Shown: piece after piece, positions 16,701 through 20,802 of the stretch
How positions within the stretch are numbered: the first letter of the stretch is position 1
Layout of the letters: the number at the start of each line of letters is the position of its first letter
Source: Acidobacteriota bacterium
GTDB taxonomy: Bacteria > Acidobacteriota > Blastocatellia > Pyrinomonadales > Pyrinomonadaceae
Direction of reading: 5' to 3'
DNA length: 20,802 bases
Assembly: GCA_029777145.1 (NCBI GenBank)
Contig: JAKOSS010000010.1
Span: 1 to 20,802 of the forward strand
Notes under the pieces: model-generated
Database searches by the model: none
What the model was told of the DNA's origin: nothing
Seen by the model: the letters and a program-made list of their open reading frames with translations, nothing else
Program-made: the position numbers and the translations under genes

Positions 16701-17810
16701 AACGTGACGCTTTCGGCGACGGTGATGACAAGCAATATCGGCGGCCCGATCGCATCCGTGCAGTACGCGACGGCAGACGGCACGGCGACCGCGGGCGTCG
16801 ATTACGGAGCGGTCAGCGGCACGTTGAACTTCAATGCGCCTGGAACCCAGACGGTCAGCGTTCCGGTGTTCGGCGAGACGATCAAGGAGGCGAATGAAAC
16901 GTTCTACCTCAACTTGAGCAATCCGTCGCCGTTCACCACGATCACCGACAGCCAGGGCGTCGGCATCATCATCGACGAGGATCGGGCGTACACGGCCGAC
17001 TTCGACCGCGATCTGAAGACCGATTACAGCGTCTTCCGTCCGAGCGAGGGCAACTGGTACGTCCTTAAATCGGCGAGCGTAACACCGAACATCGTCAACT
17101 TCGGCGTCAGCGGCGACGTTGCCGTACCGGGCGATTACGATGGTGACGGCTTGGCCGACATCGCTGTCTGGAGAGCGAGCGAAGGCAATTGGTACGTCAT
17201 CCGCAGCACGGATTCGTCGATTCACGTGTTCCACTGGGGAACGGTCGGCGACACGGCGGTCCAGGGCGACTACGACGGCGATGGCAAGACCGATTACGCG
17301 ATCTTCCGTCCGTCGACGGGAGACTGGTGGATCAGCTACGCGGCCGGCGGTTCCTTGACGACTCACTTCGGAATCAGCACCGACCGTCCGGTCCAGGGTG
17401 ATTACGACGGAGACGCCAAGACGGACATCGCGGTCTATCGCGACGGTACCTGGTATGTTCTGAAGAGTTCGACGGTTACGCTCCAGGTAGCGAACTGGGG
17501 AATCTCGACCGACAAACCGGTCCCGAGCGACTTCGACGGCGATGGCAAGTTCGACTTCGCGGTCTATCGTGACGGTAGTTGGTGGATCCAAAGCAGTCTG
17601 ACGGGCGGCTACAGCATCGTGGCTCTCGGTGATGCGACGGATATTCCGGCAGCCGGCGATTTCGACGGCGACGGCACGAGCGATCCGGCGGTCTTCCGTC
17701 CGTCGAACGGCGACTGGTATGTCATCCCGAGTTCCACGAGCGCGCTCACGGGCGTTCATTGGGGCACGAACGGCGACGTTCCGGTACCTTCTGCGTATCT
17801 GCCGCAGTAA
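7785..17810 (+). CDS. Giant secreted protein: four beta-helix modules, two Calx-beta domains, FG-GAP propeller
   Basis: A 3341-residue exported protein. Residues 1-31 are a signal segment (basic start, core VLLLAGSLALA), followed by WKQVREFF. Four right-handed beta-helix modules follow at about 72-830, 966-1471, 1656-2217 and 2336-2822. They are rich in NNTI/NNNI turns, and each ends in a D[FI]DG[DE]-x-R ... [DE][IM]GAD signature like choice-of-anchor Q proteins. Linkers are Ig-like: one copy at 831-965, two Cys-paired copies at 1472-1653, and a CARDB-like one at 2218-2333. Calx-beta domains lie at 2827-2944 and 2951-3067. The C-terminus (3072-3341) is six FG-GAP/VCBS repeats with DxDGDGxxD calcium loops. 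No catalytic site, LPXTG, PEP-CTERM or other sorting tail is seen. ATG 7785 has AGGAG 5 bp upstream. Likely a surface or matrix protein that binds sugars or calcium; the ligand is unknown. Confidence 0.93.
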   Translation: MQNVGSSSKVSFRVLNIGFVLLLAGSLALAGNWKQVREFFSSSAGISASAVTADQSPGIQTPHVDAFIPTVTDTVCGAGTYPTLKAAFDAINAGTLTGAVQLDVVGDCTETATAVLNASGSGSASYTAVLIQPTGGAARTISGAITAGSPLIDLNGADNVTIDGLNSGGNSLTISNTTISATSGTSTIRFIGGATGNTITNSNIEGSGTMSVATNGATIFFSTDAVTSNGNDNNTISNNNIGPAGGNLPTKGILCNGSTTTTALGNSGNVVDNNNIFDFFGAAVTSSGIASNGGCNSWSITNNRFYQTAPRTWTTGALHVGIDIRPTTSTSGAQGFTITGNTIGYASNTQTGTYTLTGTGTGAKFIGILFNGISTGASTTVSNNTVAAVSLTGVTSSGTSTSTPFAGIFFQEGNGITNGNTIGSQSATGSLTYSTTTTSSTDVYGIYNFSSNAWTANSNNVGGISVTNLGASGTFLLYGMRAFTASTTTWSATSNNVGGTVADSIQLSATGTSSQVVGMFSSNCPMALTSNTIRNLTNNIGTGTTTAASVIGISATSTTPNHTFSQNTIYNLTNTNASAASVVTGIQFTGSTANVVERNLIYGLSVATNSTSAEVNGIRIAGGTTNFRNNMIAIGAGIANAIGAAATNSGTSGINGVNEALGTNTFYHNSVYIGGAPTAGTGASYAFNGTQTVNTRTFRDNIFFNGRSNSGATGSNYAVKINGTAPNPTGLTINNNIYFANGSGAVFGFFNGADVANLAAWKTAVGQDSNSFESNPQFVDPTNATPNLHLNPAASTVAEGNGADVGVVNDFDGETRASLTPVDIGADAGNYMGLDLAPPNISYATLNNTSQTSNRLLTATISDATGVAGGGLSPRVYFNKNAGTYFSTTCTLSSGTNQNGTWDCTIDHSLIGGVLATDVVRYFVVAQDTLGNLAANPGAGFTGTDVNTVLTPPTTPNQYTIVTAYSGSLNVGTGEAFTSLTNVGGVFEAINNGVLSGDVTINITSDLTGETGSVALNQWVEEGGPYSLLIKPSGGPRVISGTNTGALMKFNGTDRMTLNGSTSATLAGNLGGGPVARELTIQNTSTGTSAVVIALQSGTGGAQNNSFVNLEIMGQDPTTTLAAIALGGNTPGTAGTDNDNNSVANCAIKRAIYGIYSAGASLANQNTGTYISQNDLSATGADRVRRIGIFVVNDNGAVISQNSISTNTNESADAIGIALGIQGIDSTTTTSGSVTNAVVSRNKINGVASLSTTGFSACGISVSGAVGGANTIVNNMITGVTAPSTSPDLPAGIFIAGVAGSSTKLYNNSIAMTGDRGAVASQMPSYGIAITGSDPTVEMKNNAIYTSQIASGGGANAKSYAVGMVTATFANLDSNYNGFFSTGANDGGFRSGSLGAGSGTEYADLAAWQTAVSDDANSLEADPLFVDSLTDLHLQSGSPLENAGTTIAGVTDDFDGDLRQSPPEIGADEFGDTIPPDTSILTFPSNPSNSTDPSFTFDGSDNGGSGVASFECQIDAGGFSACTSPKSYTGLSQGSHTFDVRAIDGAGNIDATPASHTWVIDSIPPETQILSNPSDPSNSADAAFTFTATDLAASLSLTFECDLDNGGYASCSSPKNYTGLSDGSHTFSVRATDGAGNTDPTPATYTWTINTAPAGPVTVTATAATPTGSYNTLTEAVAAINGGTHQGDVIVNINQSTVEPGSVVINGSGAGSASYSSILIRPTANGLTVSGATVQGRGLIELNGADNVTIDGDNPNSLNELGNPINRDLTLQNTAANTVTFTSVVRVAVAATGTNSADNNSIKNLNIVGNATGRNISTATSTTATENTTFGIFAGPGASTTDGTVAPTAVTSVSTGVGAGATAANLFVSNNSVVTVARAISINGSATTVFPGLKVFSNSIGNPTAGDADQVYAIGITAQGSTDAIIADNIVYLEGYIASSAANHGINVGVNSTAVTGATIERNKINRVQNNNGQSWSAFGINLGGGSSHIVRNNFVSGVINSQVAGTGGFSTTFGAFGIRVASGTGHTVYHNSVNLYGAMPGVTNLDLTAAFGITSTTLTGVDVRNNMFSNQISGGNPTGTRHVAVYLPTGATSAMNLTWNNNGYFGSADPQSRLAQRGTTFGTGEFLVGDFDPTQTTPATNFRNYTSTLSVAGTNDDASFATNTAPPVTSNSDLHIPNATPTRLESGGASVGVGFDIDGDSRNGTTPDIGADEFNGAPPPANDIAAVTLLNPANGSTIPTGSFSPQARFSNPGTATQTSVPVRFRIYDGMMVEIYNQTASIPSIAANQNVDVTFPSANIAGAGSFTMTATAENPGDTNASNDNVNGSFNTVVPLGGSINVGAGEAYTSLTNPGGVFEALNLAGISGDLTVNITSDLTAETGAVMLNQLVESGAGGYTVTFRPSGAARTISGSSASSAALISLNGADRIVFDGSLNALGGGNDRSLTIINNQTTTTTVFWLRSQNASNGSTNNTIKNCIIHGAPGPNSTTTAGILTGSGTTLGADAEAANSNNTIHNNWIYGVQNSLYLRGGATAPVFDQNWTVTGNELGSSNVNDNNVFRGMLIGNSANFTVSGNTVHGVRSTTTTTAAMSGIQLGLLLSNGTVTNNVVSNIKNVSATGTGAAGISIIATSTSSNVTIANNFVTDIATNGFATVASNGHGISFTSTTGGSGYNVYFNSVNLATDQVSAQTSAALFVASTFSTSGAIDLRNNVLANTETTGTRYAVYSAAPASVFSTINYNDYFAPTVGNIGGSDRVTLGDWQTATGQDANSLAADPLFVSASDLHLQAGSPAINAGTAVSVTTDIDGDTRDASPDMGADEYIAPPNPGTLQFSNPTYSGGEGDGPFTVTVTRTGGSFGTVSVDYATSNGTATGGAGCTAGVDYISTSGTLTFLDGETSKTFNVTICDDATFEGDETINYALTNPTGGATLGTPNTAVQTIVDNDTPPQTYTVAVSDVRIHEGNTGTAFATFNVTLSATVMTSNIGGPIASVQYATADGTATAGVDYGAVSGTLNFNAPGTQTVSVPVFGETIKEANETFYLNLSNPSPFTTITDSQGVGIIIDEDRAYTADFDRDLKTDYSVFRPSEGNWYVLKSASVTPNIVNFGVSGDVAVPGDYDGDGLADIAVWRASEGNWYVIRSTDSSIHVFHWGTVGDTAVQGDYDGDGKTDYAIFRPSTGDWWISYAAGGSLTTHFGISTDRPVQGDYDGDAKTDIAVYRDGTWYVLKSSTVTLQVANWGISTDKPVPSDFDGDGKFDFAVYRDGSWWIQSSLTGGYSIVALGDATDIPAAGDFDGDGTSDPAVFRPSNGDWYVIPSSTSALTGVHWGTNGDVPVPSAYLPQ
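8000..10275 (+). repeat. Beta-helix module 1 (type A) of the giant protein
   Basis: The type A header has YPTLKAAFDAINAGTLTG, then GSGSASYTAVLIQPTGG and LIDLNGADNVTIDG. The longest of the four modules, it ends with DFDGETR ... VDIGADAG. The closing AAWKTAVGQDSNSFESNPQF segment is shared with modules 2 and 4. Confidence 0.8.
10680..12195 (+). repeat. Beta-helix module 2 (type B) of the giant protein
   Basis: The type B header has GSLNVGTGEAFTSLTNVGGV, INITSDLTGETG and KFNGTDRMTLNGS. It closes with AAWQTAVSDDANSLEADPLF and DFDGDLRQSPPEIGADEF. It is closer to module 4 than to its neighbours. Confidence 0.8.
12205..12740 (+). repeat. Two tandem Ig-like linker repeats with paired cysteines
   Basis: Two copies of about 88 residues share PPxTxIL-x5-PSxPSNSxDxxFTF, then FEC-x7-FSAC (first copy) or FEC-x7-YASC (second copy), SPKxYTGLSxGSHTF and VRAxDGAGNxDxTPA. 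Each carries two cysteines 10 residues apart. They separate beta-helix modules 2 and 3. Confidence 0.85.
12750..14434 (+). repeat. Beta-helix module 3 (type A) of the giant protein
   Basis: Its header SYNTLTEAVAAINGGTHQGD, GAGSASYSSILIRPTANG and LIELNGADNVTIDG matches module 1 rather than module 2. It closes with DIDGDSRNGTTPDIGADEF and lacks the AAWQTA segment of the other modules. Confidence 0.8.
14790..16248 (+). repeat. Beta-helix module 4 (type B) of the giant protein
   Basis: Its header GSINVGAGEAYTSLTNPGGV, VNITSDLTAETG and SLNGADRIVFDGS matches module 2. It closes with GDWQTATGQDANSLAADPLF and DIDGDTRDASPDMGADEY. Confidence 0.8.
16998..17807 (+). repeat. Six FG-GAP/VCBS repeats forming a predicted C-terminal beta-propeller
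   Basis: Units of about 43-46 codons follow the pattern GDYDGDGKTDxAVFRPSxGxWYVxxS. The first has a damaged calcium loop (DFDRDLKTD). The fourth and fifth shorten the FRPSxGxW turn to YRDGTW and YRDGSW. The closing WGTNGDVPVP half-unit may complete the last blade. Confidence 0.88.
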
Positions 17811-17822
17811 GACGTCATACCC

Positions 17823-17854
17823 GAAAGGAAGTCTCGGAAATGAGGCTTCCTTTC
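17823..17854 (+). terminator. Long hairpin just after the giant gene
   Basis: GAAAGGAAGTCTC (17823-17835) pairs with GAGGCTTCCTTTC (17842-17854) over 13 bp with one wobble and a 6-nt loop. It lies 12 bp past the stop. No T-run follows, so it may act as a 3' stabiliser or a weak terminator ahead of the stronger one at 17955. Confidence 0.5.
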
Positions 17855-17954
17855 TCAACCCGGATCGCGACCTTCAATTTCGAATGGGGACGCCGATTCG
17901 TTAGCATTCAGAATCTGATTGAACGGAGTTACTCCTCCTCGGGGTACACCTGAA

Positions 17955-18003
17955 GCGCCGTTTGCGAGACCTCGATACGGTCCGTCGCGGCGCCTTTTTT
18001 CGT
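17955..18003 (+). terminator. Intrinsic terminator of the giant gene
   Basis: GCGCC (17955-17959) pairs with GGCGC (17989-17993). Inner pairs are GCGA/TCGC and GACC/GGTC with small bulges. The stem is followed by C and seven T residues. It lies about 145 bp past the stop, after the first hairpin. Confidence 0.75.
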
Positions 18004-18141
18004 GTTATTTCGCGCTATTTCGCGGTCAAAGTTCTTAACTCGCAAACCGGTTCGGCGGGCACATGGATTGATTGCAATAGCTGCTCAATCTTGGTTGAGA
18101 TCGAGTGACGGAATTAATCAGGAATTTGAGTGTATATTACC

Positions 18142-18170
18142 TTGACAACGCCCGTTACTTACTTTACCGT
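18142..18170 (+). promoter_or_regulatory. Candidate promoter of the Calx-beta gene
   Basis: A consensus TTGACA (18142-18147) is followed after 17 bp by TACCGT (18165-18170). The surrounding CTTGACA ... CCCG ... TTACTTT ... TCAC pattern resembles the candidate promoter of the giant gene. If used, the leader to ATG 18713 would be about 540 nt, which is long. Confidence 0.4.
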
Positions 18171-18712
18171 CACTGCAATACTGAAAAACTGGCATTTCCT
18201 GAGACCGACTGCAGTTCGTCCATCAACGGGAACGCAAGCCCCCTGTAGCAAAACTACAACCTAAACTGAATCGTCGGAAACGGACCGTCCTATGTGCGTT
18301 TCCGCAACGCTATTTTTGTATTTCGCGATCTCCGGATCGCCTGTCGGGAGTGTATATGAGTTCTGTCCGTCCTTCGTCCAAGGCGTCGATCCGCCTTGTC
18401 GCCGCATCGAGAATTGCGGGCACGTCGCTTCCGACGCGCACTTGATTGTAATTTGTTTAGTCGGGGATGGACCTCAGGTGATGCGATGAAGCGGTCGCGA
18501 ATCGGCCACGTTGGTAATCGACGACGAGCCTAATGATGAAGTGGCTTGTTTGTTTCAAGTTGTACGTTCGGTTTTGAATTCGACCGGAACAATTGCAATG
18601 ATGATTCAACCCGAAGAGCATGTAGGTACGCGGTTTCATGCGGAATCGCATTTCTCACAATACTAAATTTTGGTGCGACCTGTTGAGATCGCAGGCTGGA
18701 GTGTATTCAAAA
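18171..18712 (+). other. Long leader region of the Calx-beta gene, with hairpins
   Basis: About 540 bp with no full-length gene and lower GC than its surroundings. TGTAG (18244-18248) pairs with CTACA (18254-18258). CGGAAACG (18275-18282) pairs perfectly with CGTTTCCG (18297-18304), followed 7 bp later by TATTTTT, like an attenuator. A 29-codon reading frame lies at 18356-18445. Between 18446 and 18700 I see only short unsupported frames. GGAGTG at 18698-18703 is the likely ribosome binding site of the next gene. Confidence 0.4.
18356..18445 (+). pseudogene. 29-codon frame resembling the start of the giant gene (decayed 5' end or upstream ORF)
   Basis: ATG 18356 is preceded by GGGAGTGTAT, matching the AGGAGTGTTT before the giant gene start. 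From codon 4 to codon 15 the DNA matches the giant gene at 26 of 36 positions, including the exact run TTCGTCCAAGG, and both proteins have SSKxSxR. The frame then stops at TGA 18443-18445, before any full hydrophobic segment. It may be the remnant of a duplicated exported-protein gene, or a short ORF translated in the leader of the next gene. I cannot tell which. Confidence 0.45.
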
Positions 18713-20802
18713 ATGCTTAAACACAGAGTTTTTGTCCGAAAACTTGGGCCGGCAGTCGCCATAGCCCTTCTCGCGATCTCGGTTTCAGGCGCGTATGTCC
18801 GGGAGTTTTTGCTCAATGGAAGCTTGGCGGAGATCTTCGGAACTGGCAAGTCATTCGCGAACGTTGACAGAAATTTGGACTATCGTGCCACGTCCGACGA
18901 GTTGACCCCATCGGTGGCCCTCTTTTCTCAGGATTTTTCGAGTTCAACCGTGGTCGCCGATTATGTCAATGCCACCACGCCAACGAACGGGCAATTCAAC
19001 GCGATCGGATCTTCCGGAGCGGGGACGGTCGTTTCGATAAACGCCGGCGCGTTGCAATTTGCCCATACGGGGAATGCGGGTTCGTTTTCGAGGACAACTG
19101 ATTTCAGTCCGACGCCGACGAGTTTGCTGTATAAACTGGACTTAGCAGTATCGGGAAATACGACGGCACAAACGACCGCAGCAATCTTTCAGGTTGGATC
19201 TGGATTTGGCACTGCCAATTCTGCGGAATCGAACGCCAATACATATGCGCGATTCGCGATTAACACGACTTCAACCGATGGCACGTTCGCAATCAGAGAT
19301 ATCACCAACGGTACGACCAGCTCCAACTTCAGCGGAACTCAAACGATCACATGGGCTTTGAACAATTCCGGAAGCTCAATCAACTATCTTGCACCGGATG
19401 GGTCTGTCGAGAGCATAGCTGACGACAAGGCCGATCTTTGGATAGGTACGACAAAGGCATTCGACGACGTATCGATCCAGACGACAACGCAGGTGATGAC
19501 CGATCTGAAATTTGCATTCACGGCAGGGACTGCGACGATCAAGATCGACAATATTCAGATTGATCCGATCACGCCTGCAGCCCCCGGGTCAATCCAGTTC
19601 AGCAACGCCACGTATTCGCAGGACGAGTTCGGCGGGACCGCGACGATCACCGCGACGCGCACCGGGGGAAGCAGCGGCGCGGTCGGCGCGACCTACACGC
19701 TTTCCGACGGCACCGCGACCGGGGGCGCAGCCTGCACGGCCGGCATCGATTACATTTCCGACACGAACACGCTTTCGTGGGCCGACGGCGATTCCGCCGA
19801 CAAGACGTTCTCGGTCACGATCTGCAACGACGACCTGTTTGAACCGGGCTCGTTCGAAACGGTCAACCTCGCCCTCTCCGCGCCGACGGGCGGCGCGACC
19901 ATCGGGACGCAAGGCACGGCCACGCTCAACATCATCGAGAACGACACGATGCCGGCGATCCGGCTCAGCGCCTCCGCGTACAACGTCGACGAAGCCGCAA
20001 CAAACAAACTGATCACCGTCGAACGCACGGGCGCGACCGAGAACGTCGTTTCGGTCAACTACGCGATGTCTGACGGAACCGCGACCTCGGGCGCTTGCGG
20101 TGCGTTCAGCGGGCATGATTACGTCGCATCGACCGGCACTTTGAACTTCGCATCGGGCGAGACGAGCAAGACGTTCCCCGTCGCGATCTGCGACGACGGC
20201 CTTTTCGAACCGAGCGAGACGATAAACCTCGCGCTCAACACGTTTGTCGGCGCCGACATCGGAACGCCGAACGCGGCGACGCTGACGATCGACGAAACAG
20301 ACACCGCGCCAACGGTCGAATTCAGCGTCGCGGCGGTCTCCGTCGGTGAAGCGGACACTTCGATCACGCTCACCGTCAATCGGACCGGCGCGATCGAGAA
20401 CTCGTTCACGGTCGATTTTGCGACTGCGGACGGAACCGCGGTCAACGGTTCGTGCGGCACGGGCGACTATCAGGCGTCCTCAGGTTCGCTCAACTTCGCC
20501 GGCGGCGATCCGAGCAAGACGTTCGACGTCACGATCTGCGGAGACCCGACGCCCGAACCCGACGAGACATTCACGGCAACACTCTCGAATCCGAGTTCGC
20601 CGGCGGTTGTCGGCTCAGTCGGCGTTGAAACGGCGACGATCCTGAATGACGACGGCGTCGATTACACCGTCACGACAACCGGCAATGCGATCGTCGTTAC
20701 CGACAACAGCGGCAACGGCGATACGCTCGCGGTTTCCGAACCGGCGGTAGGACAGATCAAGTTCGCGGCAACGGGTCGCACGTTCCAGGTTGACGGCGGC
20801 AC
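18713..20802 (+). CDS. Secreted protein with jelly-roll-like N-terminal domain and three Calx-beta domains, 3' end outside window
   Basis: The frame is open to the right edge, giving 696 codons. Residues 1-27 hold a basic start and a hydrophobic core (PAVAIALLAISVSG), followed by AYVREFL. Residues 64-285 are a beta-rich region starting ALFSQDFSSSTVVADYVN and ending ATIKIDNIQIDPI, like the jelly-roll or concanavalin-type domains of bacterial exoproteins. Calx-beta domains follow at about 293-413, 415-532 and 533-648, with EFGGTATITATRTGG, DGTAT, DY and F-x-V-x-I-C motifs. Each has a cysteine pair (341/371, 462/493, 581/609). After 649 a new beta-rich segment begins. ATG 18713 has GGAGTG about 9 bp upstream. 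Calx-beta domains usually bind calcium, so a surface adhesion or matrix role is likely. The first Calx-beta domain closely resembles the first one in the giant protein. Confidence 0.88.
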   Translation, partial: MLKHRVFVRKLGPAVAIALLAISVSGAYVREFLLNGSLAEIFGTGKSFANVDRNLDYRATSDELTPSVALFSQDFSSSTVVADYVNATTPTNGQFNAIGSSGAGTVVSINAGALQFAHTGNAGSFSRTTDFSPTPTSLLYKLDLAVSGNTTAQTTAAIFQVGSGFGTANSAESNANTYARFAINTTSTDGTFAIRDITNGTTSSNFSGTQTITWALNNSGSSINYLAPDGSVESIADDKADLWIGTTKAFDDVSIQTTTQVMTDLKFAFTAGTATIKIDNIQIDPITPAAPGSIQFSNATYSQDEFGGTATITATRTGGSSGAVGATYTLSDGTATGGAACTAGIDYISDTNTLSWADGDSADKTFSVTICNDDLFEPGSFETVNLALSAPTGGATIGTQGTATLNIIENDTMPAIRLSASAYNVDEAATNKLITVERTGATENVVSVNYAMSDGTATSGACGAFSGHDYVASTGTLNFASGETSKTFPVAICDDGLFEPSETINLALNTFVGADIGTPNAATLTIDETDTAPTVEFSVAAVSVGEADTSITLTVNRTGAIENSFTVDFATADGTAVNGSCGTGDYQASSGSLNFAGGDPSKTFDVTICGDPTPEPDETFTATLSNPSSPAVVGSVGVETATILNDDGVDYTVTTTGNAIVVTDNSGNGDTLAVSEPAVGQIKFAATGRTFQVDGG

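Noticed and set aside
16386..17858. A 490-codon open frame on the minus strand, antisense to the Calx-beta and propeller part of the giant gene
   Set aside because: Its Arg- and Asp-rich product has no recognisable motif and mirrors the repeated plus-strand codons; the plus strand has clear domains.
18220..18300. A GEMM (cyclic di-GMP) riboswitch upstream of the Calx-beta gene
   Set aside because: Only ACGCAAGCC and CCTAAAC resemble the consensus; the first stem with its GCAAACC and tetraloop is missing.
18292..18489. A 65-codon frame in the leader of the Calx-beta gene
   Set aside because: No ribosome binding site, no recognisable motif, and it overlaps the better-supported 29-codon frame in another phase.
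18490..18666. A frame containing TLVIDDEPND, similar to the start of a response-regulator receiver domain
   Set aside because: Only about ten residues match, nothing after them fits a receiver, and there is no start with a ribosome binding site. It could be a gene remnant, but the evidence is too thin.

Overview
The window looks like a chromosomal stretch of a high-GC Gram-negative bacterium. Acidobacteriota of the Blastocatellia/Pyrinomonadales type is my best guess. That rests on gene style (paired M16 peptidases, very large secreted beta-helix / Calx-beta / FG-GAP proteins, a YegP-like protein), not on a marker gene. I see no rRNA, tRNA, CRISPR array, transposase or integrase.

Layout. (1) 1-3655, plus strand: the 3' end of a subtilisin-like protease gene, then a catalytic M16 zinc peptidase and a second M16 protein that has lost all its zinc ligands and carries an extra C-terminal beta domain. 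This is probably one proteolysis operon with a catalytic/inactive M16 pair. (2) 3649-4046, minus strand: a tandem DUF1508 (YegP-like) gene that converges on the M16 operon and shares a hairpin terminator with it. (3) 4279-6217: a divergent locus. A minus-strand gene encodes a SWIM zinc finger joined to a Rad52-like annealing domain and a small C-terminal helical module. A plus-strand pair encodes an XRE repressor and a four-helix membrane protein and ends at a strong terminator. The 179-bp divergent control region holds two opposed promoters and repeats of GTTGCA-N4-TGAAAC, so the XRE protein probably controls both directions. This is the best candidate for an undescribed system in the window. 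(4) 6450-20802, plus strand: three separately transcribed secreted-protein genes. The first is a 331-aa exported protein with a carboxypeptidase-regulatory-like domain. The second is a 3341-aa giant with four beta-helix modules in an A-B-A-B order, two Calx-beta domains and a six-repeat FG-GAP propeller. The third is a Calx-beta protein that runs off the right edge.

The three exported genes have similar candidate promoters (TTNACA, 17 bp, TAC-N2-T). The third has an unusually long, AT-richer leader of about 540 bp. That leader holds a 29-codon reading frame whose start resembles the start of the giant gene, so it may be a decayed paralogue or an upstream ORF. The giant and the third protein also share a VREF[F/L] motif just after the N-terminal hydrophobic segment.

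All family calls were made by eye from motifs. Promoters, operators and RNA structures are predictions from sequence only.
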